Shown here: positions 13,250 through 22,379 of the stretch, piece by piece | Layout of the letters: every line of letters starts with the position of its first letter | Position numbering within the stretch: position 1 is the first letter of the stretch | Assembly: GCA_009731375.1 (NCBI GenBank) | Contig: BJOX01000207.1 | Location: 389,020 to 437,382 of the forward strand | Source: Paulinella micropora | Taxonomy: Eukaryota; Cercozoa; Imbricatea; Euglyphida | Direction: 5' to 3' | DNA: 48,363 bases | Made by a program: the position numbers and the translations under genes | Notes under the pieces: model-generated | What the model saw: the letters and a program-made list of their open reading frames with translations, nothing else | What the model was told of the DNA's origin: nothing | The model's database searches: none

Positions 13250-14446
13250 TCATTCTCTCCAACTTAGCACGTGTTGCACCCCAATTGGGTATGAACTGGC
13301 TATAGTATTGCGCCATCGCAAGGAATGAGTGCAATTCAGTGCGGTTCTTCGGTATCGGTCGATTCATAATCTCCTCCCTCTTCTCCTTAGATATCGAGAC
13401 TCGGTTATGAGAGATCTCGTACCCTAAATATGTCACACTCGTCTTGGCAAGTTGACACTTCTTCAGATTGCACTTCAGGCCAAAAGCTCCGATGCGCCTG
13501 AATATATCGGACAGATAATCGATATGCTCCTCCATTGTGTTAGAGTATACGATAATGTCATCGATATAGCAAAATGCATATTCTCCCGCTTCTGTCCCCT
13601 CCTTCTCATAAATCCTCCGTCTGTCAGATCATCGTACTGACTGCTTAGCATCTTCTGCATCGCCTTCTGAAAGAGTCCTGGGGCTTGCTTGAGGCCCATC
13701 GGAAACACTTTCCATTGGTATATCTCCATACCCACCACAAACGCCGTCAGCCATCTGGACTTTTCCTCCAGTGGTATCTGCCAGAAGCCATTCTTAAGGT
13801 CAATGACCGAATAGAATTTTGCATTCCGCAGTACTCTCCTTCCTTCTTCTAATGTCGGGAGAGGATTTCTCTCTTCCTCCAGCACCTTGTTAACACGAGC
13901 ATAGTTAACTGTCAGGCGCCATTCTCCTCCTGGCTTCGGCACTATTCTCGGTTGTGAGACTATTGGAGATGTTGATCTCTCAATAAAGTCCTCATTGAGC
14001 AGCTGTCTTGCTAGCTCCTCCGCTATCTTCGCCTCATGTATACTCAAATTCGCCCTTCGTGGTGCCGGTGACGGCTCCGCACCCGGTATTTTGTAAATAA
14101 CCGCTGTGAACTCCTCAGGCTTGACACCACCTGCATATGGAGGGTCAAAAATTTCCTTGTTCGCCTCTAATTTGGCTTTTAAAAGCTCCTTCTCCCTCTC
14201 CGTGCCTACTCCTTCTTTTAAGATTTTCCGCGCCGCCTCTTGGAAATCTTCATCAGACATCTTCTTAGTCTGCTTGAGGGGTTCTCTGTCCTCCTCCAAG
14301 CCTAAGTCTTCTTTCGAGACATCATCTAGGCCCGTCTTTTCATACATGACCGTGTCCGGCTCATCATCTTTACCGAGCTCCACCAGCATGTCAATAAGTC
14401 TCGCGTATTGCAAAGGAGCCTTACGGGTGGGTGTAGAAACCATCAA
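13095..14446 (-). CDS. Reverse transcriptase of Ty3-type pol (two frames)
   Basis: Frame one (14446-13475) contains FYSVIDLKNGFWQIPL (motif A, catalytic Asp) and FPMGLKQAPGLFQ (motif B). It then shifts at about 13,620 just before motif C. The other frame holds YIDDIIVYSN, the catalytic YxDD box, followed by LGYEIS and the thumb/connection region down to 13095. All core RT motifs are therefore present, but no single frame contains them as assembled. Confidence 0.88.
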
Positions 14447-15020
14447 AGCATGTGAATGCTTGCGGTATCAATTTCAACTTGTCGAGGTCTCTGAGCTTCC
14501 GCTTGTATGTACTGCTCTGTTCACGAGTTCCCAGGCGACAAGCCACCACTAGCTGTTGCTTGCGCGAGGGTACCGGTATAGGATGATCAATAAGCCGATC
14601 CCTTATTTCCTGCGCCCATATCGCCTTCTCATTATACGGCAGGATAATAGTATACGGCTTATTATTTTCAAATAAAGTCCGTAAGCATTTCTTCACTTCA
14701 GTTAGTGAACGCGGCCACGTCGGCTCGTCACCCCAGAAATCAGTAATAAAACTTTTAATAGTTTCTGGTGGAGTGTCCGGGATTCGCCCCGTTCTCCTTG
14801 GTACAAACGCCTCCCTTTTTTCTTCTCCTACTTTCGCATGGAAACAGTATCCATTAGTAATGTGGACATCTGCTCCTACTCCTTCCACAAATCTCGCCAA
14901 CGACTGGCTTCTTTGTGCGACACATAATATCTCCTCCTTCCGCTTCTCAATTAAGTCATCAATAGACTTTTGTCCCAATGGCATGTCGGAACTGTGACAG
15001 TGCACACTTGGGATTCCCAA
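14421..15020 (-). CDS. Pol spacer between protease and RT
   Basis: A 199-residue frame lies between the protease-like region and RT, overlapping both ends slightly. No catalytic motif is recognised; it is probably the polyprotein linker in a shifted frame. Confidence 0.45.
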   Translation of the reverse strand: MGIPSVHCHSSDMPLGQKSIDDLIEKRKEEILCVAQRSQSLARFVEGVGADVHITNGYCFHAKVGEEKREAFVPRRTGRIPDTPPETIKSFITDFWGDEPTWPRSLTEVKKCLRTLFENNKPYTIILPYNEKAIWAQEIRDRLIDHPIPVPSRKQQLVVACRLGTREQSSTYKRKLRDLDKLKLIPQAFTCFDGFYTHP

Positions 15021-15761
15021 TTGTCGGTCCAGGACAGCTCATCCGGTCTTATGACATGGGGGTGAACATACACCTCAAGTGCCTCATGCACGATCGCCAT
15101 CTTTTTGTGATCCGTCGCTAGACTCAGCTCATAAGCCTCATAAGAGTCAGAAGCGTTGAAGGGATCAATATCGTTCTCTTCTCCTCTTTTTACTCCATAT
15201 ATCACTCGCCGTGCGGCGCAATCAATCACAGCCCCCATCGTAGCCAATTGGTCATACGATAGTAATATTGACCCGTGGTAACCGGGGACGACATAGAGGT
15301 CCATACGGTATACTCGTGCGGATTTCAATTTAAAGGTCAGTGTGATGATTCCCGTGATATCCGTCCGGCTGCTCACTCCTTTGAGAGTGCCCGTTGACTT
15401 TTTCATATTTCCGTCCACCCAGTCCCGGTATCGATTAAAAAACTTCCGGCCGACAATATTAATATTCGCCATCGTATCATTACTAACTTTTAATAGGGTT
15501 TTCAAAATTTCACAATAAAGTTCTCTATAACACAAAGCATCGGGCCTGTGTATATTGGCTGCGAGAACAAGAACTTTGCGTTCCAAATTTTGGAGTCTTG
15601 TCTCCAAGTCTTTCATCCTCCTTCTTCTCCTCTTGTTTCCCCTCACTAACGTTTTTATTATTCAGCGGTATCGGTGCGTTTACTATGTCAGTGATATTGA
15701 CTTGTGGCACTTGAGTGCACTTATTATCTTTTTTCTCGCCGCCCGCCGCGATCGTTGACAT
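14951..15761 (-). CDS. Protease-containing N-terminal part of Ty3-type pol
   Basis: Two overlapping frames (15761-15525 and 15646-14951). The second carries a segment with VVPGYHGSILLSYDQLATMG followed by VIDCAARRVIYG. That resembles the C-terminal half of retropepsins, where an ILLG(Y)D core precedes an alpha-helix and an ID-x-strand. The active-site D[ST]G is not obvious; GVSSRTDITG is the best candidate region. The call rests on the C-terminal half and on position upstream of RT. Confidence 0.55.
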
Positions 15762-16044
15762 TGAGTCAGTTCGAGATTGCTTGCTTGGCCGAGGCGATGC
15801 GGCCCGCCATTGGCCTCCTCGCCTCCATCGCTAGTTTCGCCTTCCTATTTGCATCAGTTATCATTGGTAATCGTGACGTGTGAACGGGTACGAAGCTACC
15901 TTGGGGCTATAGACTCTGTATACCCACGTCTTTGCTCTCACAGAGAGGAAGTGTTGGCCCAGTCTGCACAACATCAGTAGAAAACACTGAAACTTTAGGG
16001 TTAAACTTTACAGTTTTCTCCTTCCTCTCTTCTTCTTCCTCCAG

Positions 16045-17720
16045 TCATTCCACCACCTCGAATCGATTACCTTCAGTTTCGTCTGGGTAGGATGATGGAT
16101 CGGTGTCCGAGGCAGTGTTATAGGCCTGACCTCGACCGAAGTTTGGGTTGGAGCTTGCCGATGAGCCTCCTAGTCCTCTAGGTGGGGGGGCTGGAGCTCG
16201 AAGAGCTCTTCCTCCATGAGGATTATATCCCCGACCTCCTCCTCTTCCTCTCTGAGGGGTTCCCTGCCACCTCAAGGCTACTCTCCATGCTCCTCCTCCT
16301 CGTCCTCCTCCTCCTTCTCCTCGTCCACCTCCTCCTCCTCCTCCTCCTCGTCCCCTTTGAGGGGCTTGTTTGTTCTTTTTTCTCTCCCTCTCCTCCTGCT
16401 TCTTGTCCAACCTCTTCATATAGGCAATAATCGCCTCTCTTAGCTCGCCGTCATCACACTGATTGGCATACCAGCCTTCTGTATGAGTGGCATTTTGAAG
16501 CAGTCGGTAAAGGCCCGGTTCAGTACCGCCCGCCTTTTTGAGAAAGTCAGCCCTTGCTGTTGGGTTCTGCCTGTCATGATTGAAAGAGCAGTCTCTGTGC
16601 TCCATCTCTGCCTTACACGGCAGGTCCGCGAACCACCTCCAGCATGCGATTTTGAGGTCTGGCTCTCTCTGTCTCTTCCATCCAGCAACTCGGCTTGTGT
16701 ACGTGGCTTGCGCGCCAACAGGTACACCGCCTGCCTGTGCCATGTGTGCCTCCGTGACTGTGTCCAAGTTCGAGCGTGCACTCATAACTTCTTGGAACAG
16801 TGCTGCCGGAGCAACGCTTCCAACTGTAGCGTCGAACACTTGTGTCTCGAGGAAGTTCTTGGACTTCACTACGCTAAACGTTGGGCATTGTTGTATGAGT
16901 TGCGTAAGTTTGCTCGGGTGCACTGAGTGCAATGCCGACAAAAAATAGAGAATGATTGACTTGCGGCCATAGAATAGCCCATAGGAGGAAACTACCTCCG
17001 TAAGGGTCGCCGCCAAGCTAGCAGAACGCCTCAAACTCATCGCCACTGTCTCAAAGATTTCAAATCCTATTCGAGTACCAGTGCAGAGATGCTGGTATCC
17101 ATGAGATTGAAAATATGAAATGAGTGTGGCCACCGCCAGTTCGCACTGAGCGTCTAGGCTCTTTCTCTTATTCTCCTCTTGTTTTCTCAAAGCCTTGTAC
17201 ATGGTTAGGTCCAATCCCTCTTGGATTAGAGACTGATCAAGAACCGTAGCAAGAGCCTCGTATTCTTGAGTCTCATCACACGGAAAAGACTTGATGCAGG
17301 CATTGATCTCTTTGAGCTTGCCTAGGAGCGAAGAGTCAGAGTCTTTTTCTGAACTCGTCTTGGCATAGAGCATGAGACTAGCCACTCCTCCTTTCTTCCC
17401 CTTGAAGGCATTTATGATGTTTTGTCTGTCCTTCTTCTCCGTGTTTGTGACCACCACCGTAGTTGAGCCCGAGGGTGTAGGGGCTGGTGGGGCAGGAGCT
17501 GGTGGGGAAAGATATGCAGGAGGGGGTGCCCTTGCACTACTCACTCTTGCTTTCACTTCCTCCAACTGCAACTTCCTGGCACACTCCTCATCCTCTTTCG
17601 CCTTCTCCTTCTCGCTTATCAGTAGTTTTTGAACATTATTCATATAGGCCGTCAACTCAGCAACAGACCTGACAAAGTTATATTTCTCCACATACTGATC
17701 AACCCCTGCCTTGTTGGTGT
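16045..17720 (-). CDS. Gag-like protein with CCCH zinc finger and RGG tail
   Basis: About 560 residues are plausible. The frame runs further into the (CATA)n repeat, so its first 40-odd residues are artefact and the true start is unknown (possibly a downstream Met, or an exon after the AG near 17,712). It has an acidic/basic coiled-coil-like N-terminus, a Pro/Ala-rich linker, a helical middle, and a zinc-finger-like CWRWFADLPC...C-x3-H (C-x8-C-x8-C-x3-H). A Gly/Arg-rich tail with RGG repeats comes last. It lies 5' of pol on the same strand, about 280 bp away. Gag is inferred from position and nucleic-acid-binding character; a host CCCH/RGG RNA-binding protein is the alternative. Confidence 0.55.
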
Positions 17721-17728
17721 TAGGTGAT

Positions 17729-17900
17729 GTATGTATGTATGTATGTATGTATGTAGGTATGCAGGTATGCAGGTATGTATGTATGTATGTATGTATGTAT
17801 GTATGTACTAGTATGTATGTATGCATGTGTGGATGTATGTATCTAAGTATGTATGCATGCATGCATGCATGTATGCATGCATGTATTTATGTATGTATCA
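17729..17900. repeat. (GTAT)n/(GCAT)n microsatellite
   Basis: Same tetranucleotide family as the blocks at 1.4 and 19.2 kb, in the opposite orientation. It abuts the 5' end of the Gag-like ORF. Confidence 0.95.
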
Positions 17901-18018
17901 TCAGTGTAAATTCGACACTGTTGTCGTTATTCAAGTAGTACTGTATGATTATTAAATTATTCAATATTTGAATCAAGATCATAAGTTATGCAAAAAAAAA
18001 TCAATATTAATCAGCCAA

Positions 18019-18309
18019 TATTACTGGGTACATTCAAGTGTCAAACTCAGCTATAGAATTTGTGTTAAGGGGCAGATTTCAGATTAGCGGCCAGATTTCA
18101 GATTAGTGGTCAGAACTGATTCAAATTAGTGCAACTTAACGGCTATATCCGTCCGCAAAATCTGCATAATTTTTGCGAAATCATGATTACCGTTAAATTG
18201 AACTAATTTGAATTCTGACCACTAATCTAAAATCTGACCGCTAATCTGAAATCTGACCCTTAACTCAAATTCGCTGGCTGAGTTTGACACTTGAATGTAC
18301 CCAGTAATA
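18019..18309. mobile_element. Foldback MITE with TA target duplication
   Basis: Two arms of about 120 bp (18019-18142 and 18190-18309) are near-perfect reverse complements. They start TTACTGGGTACATTCAAG and are flanked on both sides by TA (18019-18020, 18308-18309). Within each arm a unit like CAGATTTCAGATTAGYGG is duplicated in tandem. The roughly 47-nt centre contains a further short inverted pair (CGCAAAA ... TTTTTGCG). It has no coding capacity. A TA duplication fits mobilisation by a Tc1/mariner-type transposase (inference). Confidence 0.8.
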
Positions 18310-19010
18310 CAAATCCAGGCAATATTAGCTTGACTGATCAAGCGTCTTATGTTAATCCGACCAATATTAATCCGCAATATTAATCAATATCACTTACTAT
18401 GATCAATACGAACTTGAGTTCAACTCAAGCGGTTGAGTCAGTATTAATCAATATTAGTCAACATAATTTGATCAAGTTATGACGGTGGCAGTTGATCATG
18501 CAATAAAACGGAACTTATCATCATCTAATGAAGTGAGTAACCGTCCGGAACTCAACTCAAGTTCACTTGAAATAGATGTAAAACCTTAACTCGAAGAAAA
18601 TTAACACAGTATCACTAGTAGTCTGTAATAATTATATCACAGTCGGCGGCGGTACGGCGGTATTCACATGATTGGAGTCTGGATGCCGGATGTTGAAAAT
18701 GATCTTATTCAATATTATTCAATTAGTATTATATTATTAATAATCAATACTATTCAACTAGGCTTGATACTATTCAATATTATGCTTCAGTATGATATTA
18801 TTGGCAATATTCAATGATTCAATTAGTGTTATTCAATATTTTTCAATGATGATATTATTCAATATTCAAGTTATTCAATATTATTCAATATTATTCAATA
18901 TTATTAATATTTAACGTTATTATTCAATATTATTTAACGTTATCCAAATTATCGTTAAACCTAATTATTGAATATCATTAATGTTGATCAATATTACTTA
19001 ATAACGGTAG
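18310..19010. repeat. AT-rich region with TTCAATATTA-type degenerate repeats
   Basis: No gene. From about 18,700 the sequence is built of TTCAATATTA-like units. A perfect palindrome CTTGAGTTCAACTCAAG lies near 18,412, with relatives near 18,428 and 18,550. Confidence 0.6.
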
Positions 19011-19034
19011 GCTGATGCCATGATGATGATGATG

Positions 19035-19051
19035 AGAGAGAGAGAGAGAGA

Positions 19052-19085
<34 letters not shown>

Positions 19086-19118
19086 TGAGAGAGCTGAGCG
19101 AGAGTGTGTGTATTTGTT

Positions 19119-19152
<34 letters not shown>

Positions 19153-19162
19153 TGTGTGTGTA

Positions 19163-19196
<34 letters not shown>

Positions 19197-20183
19197 CCTC
19201 TGAGAGAGAAAGAGGCTCTGAGAGAGAGAGAGAGAGAGAGACATACATACATACATACATACATACATGCATACATACATGTATGCCGCATGATGCATGC
19301 ATGCATGCATGCATGCATACATACATACATACATACATACATGCATACATGCATACATACATACATACATACATACATACATACATACATACATACATAC
19401 ACATACATACATACATACATACATACATACATTCATACATACATGCATGCATACATACATCATAACACATGCATACATGCATACATGCATACATGCATAC
19501 ATACATACATACATACATACATACATGCATGCATACATGCATGCATACATGCATACCTGCATAAATACATACATACATACATACATACATGCATACATGC
19601 ATACATACTACATACATACATACATACATACATGCATACATAGATGCATACATACATGCATACATGCATGCATACATGCATGCATGCATACATACATACA
19701 TACATACATACATACATACGTACATGCATGCATACATACATACATAAAGACATACATACATACCTACGTACATACCTACGTACGTACGTACATACATACA
19801 TACATACATACATACATACATACATACATACATACATACATGCATAACATACATACAGGCATGCATGCATACAGACATACAGACATACATACATACATAC
19901 ATACATGAATGCATACATGCATACATACATACATGCATGCATACATGCATGCATACATGCATGCATGCATACATACATACATACATACATACATACACAC
20001 GTACATAGATGCAAATGAATACACACATACATGCATACACGCATACATGCATACATGCATGCATAGATACATAACATACATACATGCATACATACATACA
20101 TACATGCATACATGCATACATGCATGCATACATGCATACATGCATACATACATACCATACATTCCATACATACCATACATACA

Positions 20184-20215
<32 letters not shown>

Positions 20216-20579
20216 CATACATATACATACATACATACATACATACATGCATGCTTACATGCATGCTTACATACATACATACATACAAACATACATGCAT
20301 ACATAGTACACCGTACATACATCATGCATCATGCATATACATACATACATACATACATACATACATACACACACGCACACACACACACATGCATACATAC
20401 ATACATACATACATACATACATACACACATACATACATACATATACATACATACATGCATGCATGCATAAATACATACATACATACATACAATGTAACAT
20501 ATATACATACATACATACATACATGCATGCATGCATGCATGCATGCATGCATACATACATACATACATGCATACATGCA

Positions 20580-20611
<32 letters not shown>

Positions 20612-20783
20612 CATAGATACATATACATACATACATACATACATACATACATACATAGTACATCGTACATACATCATGCATTATGCATACCTACATACAT
20701 ACATACATACATACATACATACACAAACACACACACACACACATGCATGCATGCATACACACATACATACATACATACATACA

Positions 20784-20815
<32 letters not shown>

Positions 20816-21110
20816 CAAACATACATGCATGCATGCATAAATACATACATACATACATACATACATACATACATGCATGCATACATGCATGCATGCATAC
20901 ATACATACATACATACATACATACAGACAGACATGCATACATACATACATACATACATACATATTGTCATACATACATACATACATACATACATACATAC
21001 ATACATACATACATGCATACATACATACATAAAACGGAACTACTGTAACATACATACATACATACATACATACATACATACATACATACATACAGACACA
21101 GACAGGCACA
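19035..21110. repeat. (GA)n, (TG)n and (CATA)n/(CATG)n satellite
   Basis: GA and TG dinucleotide runs (19035-19240) lead into about 1.85 kb of CATA/CATG tetranucleotides. Two stretches near 20,300-20,470 and 20,650-20,840 match each other closely (both with a GTACATCGTACATACATCAT-like core), so the block contains a segmental duplication of about 350 bp. All long open frames here are repeat artefacts. Confidence 0.95.
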
Positions 21111-21252
21111 GAGAGACACAGACAGAGTCTGAGATAGACAGACAGACAGACAGGCAGACAGACAGACGGGACAAACAAAGAAACAAAAAAACACAAAAAC
21201 AGACTACAAAACGCACATACACACGGAACATTTACGAGAGAGAGATGAGAGA
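21090..21252. repeat. (CAGA)n/(GA)n tract at the left edge of the Polinton
   Basis: CAGA-type units, then an A-rich bridge, then GA repeats. The last six bases, GAGAGA (21247-21252), are repeated just outside the right end of the element (42212-42217), as expected for a target-site duplication. Confidence 0.8.
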
Positions 21253-21417
21253 AGTAGATAAATACACATTTTACTGGGTCGTTTTTTTTCCTCAAAAACG
21301 ACCTTCGTAAAATGTATCGCACCCCCTCCTATGGATTTCCCGTAAAATAAATACAAAACAACAAAAACAACCAAATAGCCTTATACAGCACACTTCAAAA
21401 AAACATGTATGTATCAT
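21253..21417 (+). repeat. Left terminal inverted repeat of the Polinton
   Basis: 165 bp matching the reverse complement of 42048-42211 with a handful of differences. Near the outer end GGTCGTTTTT and AAAAACGACC form a 10-bp stem, itself flanked by ATTTTAC and GTAAAAT, so the tip can fold. In Polintons and adenoviruses the termini act as origins for protein-primed replication; that role is inferred here. Confidence 0.95.
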
Positions 21418-21442
21418 AAAAAGAAAATTCTATCTTATATAG

Positions 21443-21616
21443 ATGGATACTCGCAAACAGAAGAGAGCGGAATATGTAAAGGAAAGAAGAAAACAGAAAT
21501 ACACCTGTGTATGTGGTAAGGTAATAGGTATATATGGAAAATATCAACATGAAAAATCTGACTTTCATAGAGACTTCTTCGCGGAGAAAGAAGAGGTTTA
21601 TGATAGGAGGACATAA
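21443..21616 (+). CDS. Small C2H2-type zinc-finger-like protein
   Basis: 57 residues, start chosen at the ATG preceded by TATATAG. A basic N-terminus is followed by CVCG, then His at +13 and +19 (YQHEKSDFHRDFF), a CxC...H...H arrangement resembling a lone C2H2 finger. A shift of one base near 21,585 opens another frame that runs to 21680 (ending Asn-Lys-Met) and adds about 30 residues rich in Arg and Tyr, so the true protein may be about 80 residues. It is the first gene inside the left TIR, in the early-gene direction. Role unknown. Confidence 0.5.
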   Translation: MDTRKQKRAEYVKERRKQKYTCVCGKVIGIYGKYQHEKSDFHRDFFAEKEEVYDRRT

Positions 21617-21668
21617 AGTTATTCGTATAACTCGTAGAATGGATGACATTGAAAGGTATTATAAAAAT

Positions 21669-21714
21669 AAAATGTAAAACCATTTAAAGAAATAAATATT
21701 ATTACTTATATAAT
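21669..21714 (+). promoter_or_regulatory. Repeated upstream sequence, copy 1
   Basis: AAAATGTAAAACCATTTAAA and the following GAAATAAAT occur here and again at 21992-22020. Both are followed by a TATTACTTAT-type stretch and a TATA-like motif just before an ATG. Conservation over about 45 nt ahead of two unrelated genes suggests a shared promoter. Confidence 0.6.
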
Positions 21715-21993
21715 ATGTCTTCTATAATGAAACAAGCGGACAAGGAATTGAAAGAACTATATAACTTACATTTTCCAGAAGCACTAGCACACGATAGAAG
21801 GATTAAAAAATACACAAGAAGAGAAACGCTTCAACGATATAGTAAGGCTTTTAAGTTTTGGAATGAACAGAGAAACATAGCATTACTAGCTGATCCGACC
21901 ATGTTGAATATCCACAAATGGCAAATTTGTGAAGAAGCAATCGCACAACTTAAATTAAGGGTGATGATTGTATTAAATAATAATTTAATTTAA
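21715..21993 (+). CDS. Hypothetical early protein, 92 aa
   Basis: Starts at an ATG right after TATATAAT. Predominantly charged and helical (clusters of Lys/Arg/Glu, e.g. RRIKKYTRRETLQRY) with a hydrophobic C-terminus. No family recognised. It is transcribed toward polB, behind the repeated upstream element that also precedes the next gene. Confidence 0.6.
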   Translation: MSSIMKQADKELKELYNLHFPEALAHDRRIKKYTRRETLQRYSKAFKFWNEQRNIALLADPTMLNIHKWQICEEAIAQLKLRVMIVLNNNLI

Positions 21994-22041
21994 AATGTAA
22001 AACCATTTAAAGAAATAAATTATATTACTTATAATATAGAT
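21992..22041 (+). promoter_or_regulatory. Repeated upstream sequence, copy 2
   Basis: Second copy of the element at 21669-21714. It overlaps the end of the 92-aa gene and ends in ATAATATAGAT directly before the next ATG. Confidence 0.6.
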
Positions 22042-22221
22042 ATGGGGAGACATAAGAAATATCTCACACCTGAAGACAAACGAAAGGCGAATAATGAAAA
22101 AGCAACTGCTTATTATCATAAGCACCGCGAAGTAGTAAATATAAGAAGAAAGGAAAAATTGAAAGAACGAAACAGGAAACTTAAAGAGTATGAAGAAATG
22201 AAAGCAAGAGAGAAATTGTAA
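22042..22221 (+). CDS. Small basic protein, 59 aa
   Basis: ATG directly follows a TATAATATAG motif. The product is strongly basic and helical (KRKANNEKATAYYHKHR, then RRKEKLKERNRKLKEY), with heptad-like spacing. It resembles a truncated basic region/coiled coil, so DNA binding is possible, but no family is recognised. The shared upstream element supports its reality despite the length. Confidence 0.55.
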   Translation: MGRHKKYLTPEDKRKANNEKATAYYHKHREVVNIRRKEKLKERNRKLKEYEEMKAREKL

Positions 22222-22379
22222 TGGGTGAAAATACTTTTTTGCTTCAACATAAATTAGACGATGATATCATAGTATCAACTAAAATTAATTTCTATTTAAA
22301 GGTAAGATTTTTTATTATATAATATCGGTAAAACAATTTAATTTATTTTATTATTTTTATATCCATCAATATAAAAGTA

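Larger units (their letters stand above)
10172..17720 (-). mobile_element. Ty3/gypsy-type LTR retrotransposon, frame-broken
   Basis: Reading right to left on the minus strand the order is Gag-like ORF, aspartic protease, reverse transcriptase, RNase H, integrase, C-terminal extension. RT-RH before INT is the Ty3/gypsy order (Copia has INT first). Pol is split over at least eight frames. At least the last break is fixed by one extra A in an A-run (T4 at 11077), so part of the damage may be consensus error. LTRs were not identified. The 5' end runs into a (CATA)n block at 17.73 kb. Confidence 0.8.

Noticed and set aside
9777-17728. LTRs of the Ty3-type element
   Set aside because: No direct repeat recognised between the two sides; one side meets a gap and the other a microsatellite.
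18978-21322. Open frames in the (CATA)n/(GA)n block
   Set aside because: Same repeat artefact; no non-repeat coding sequence is included.
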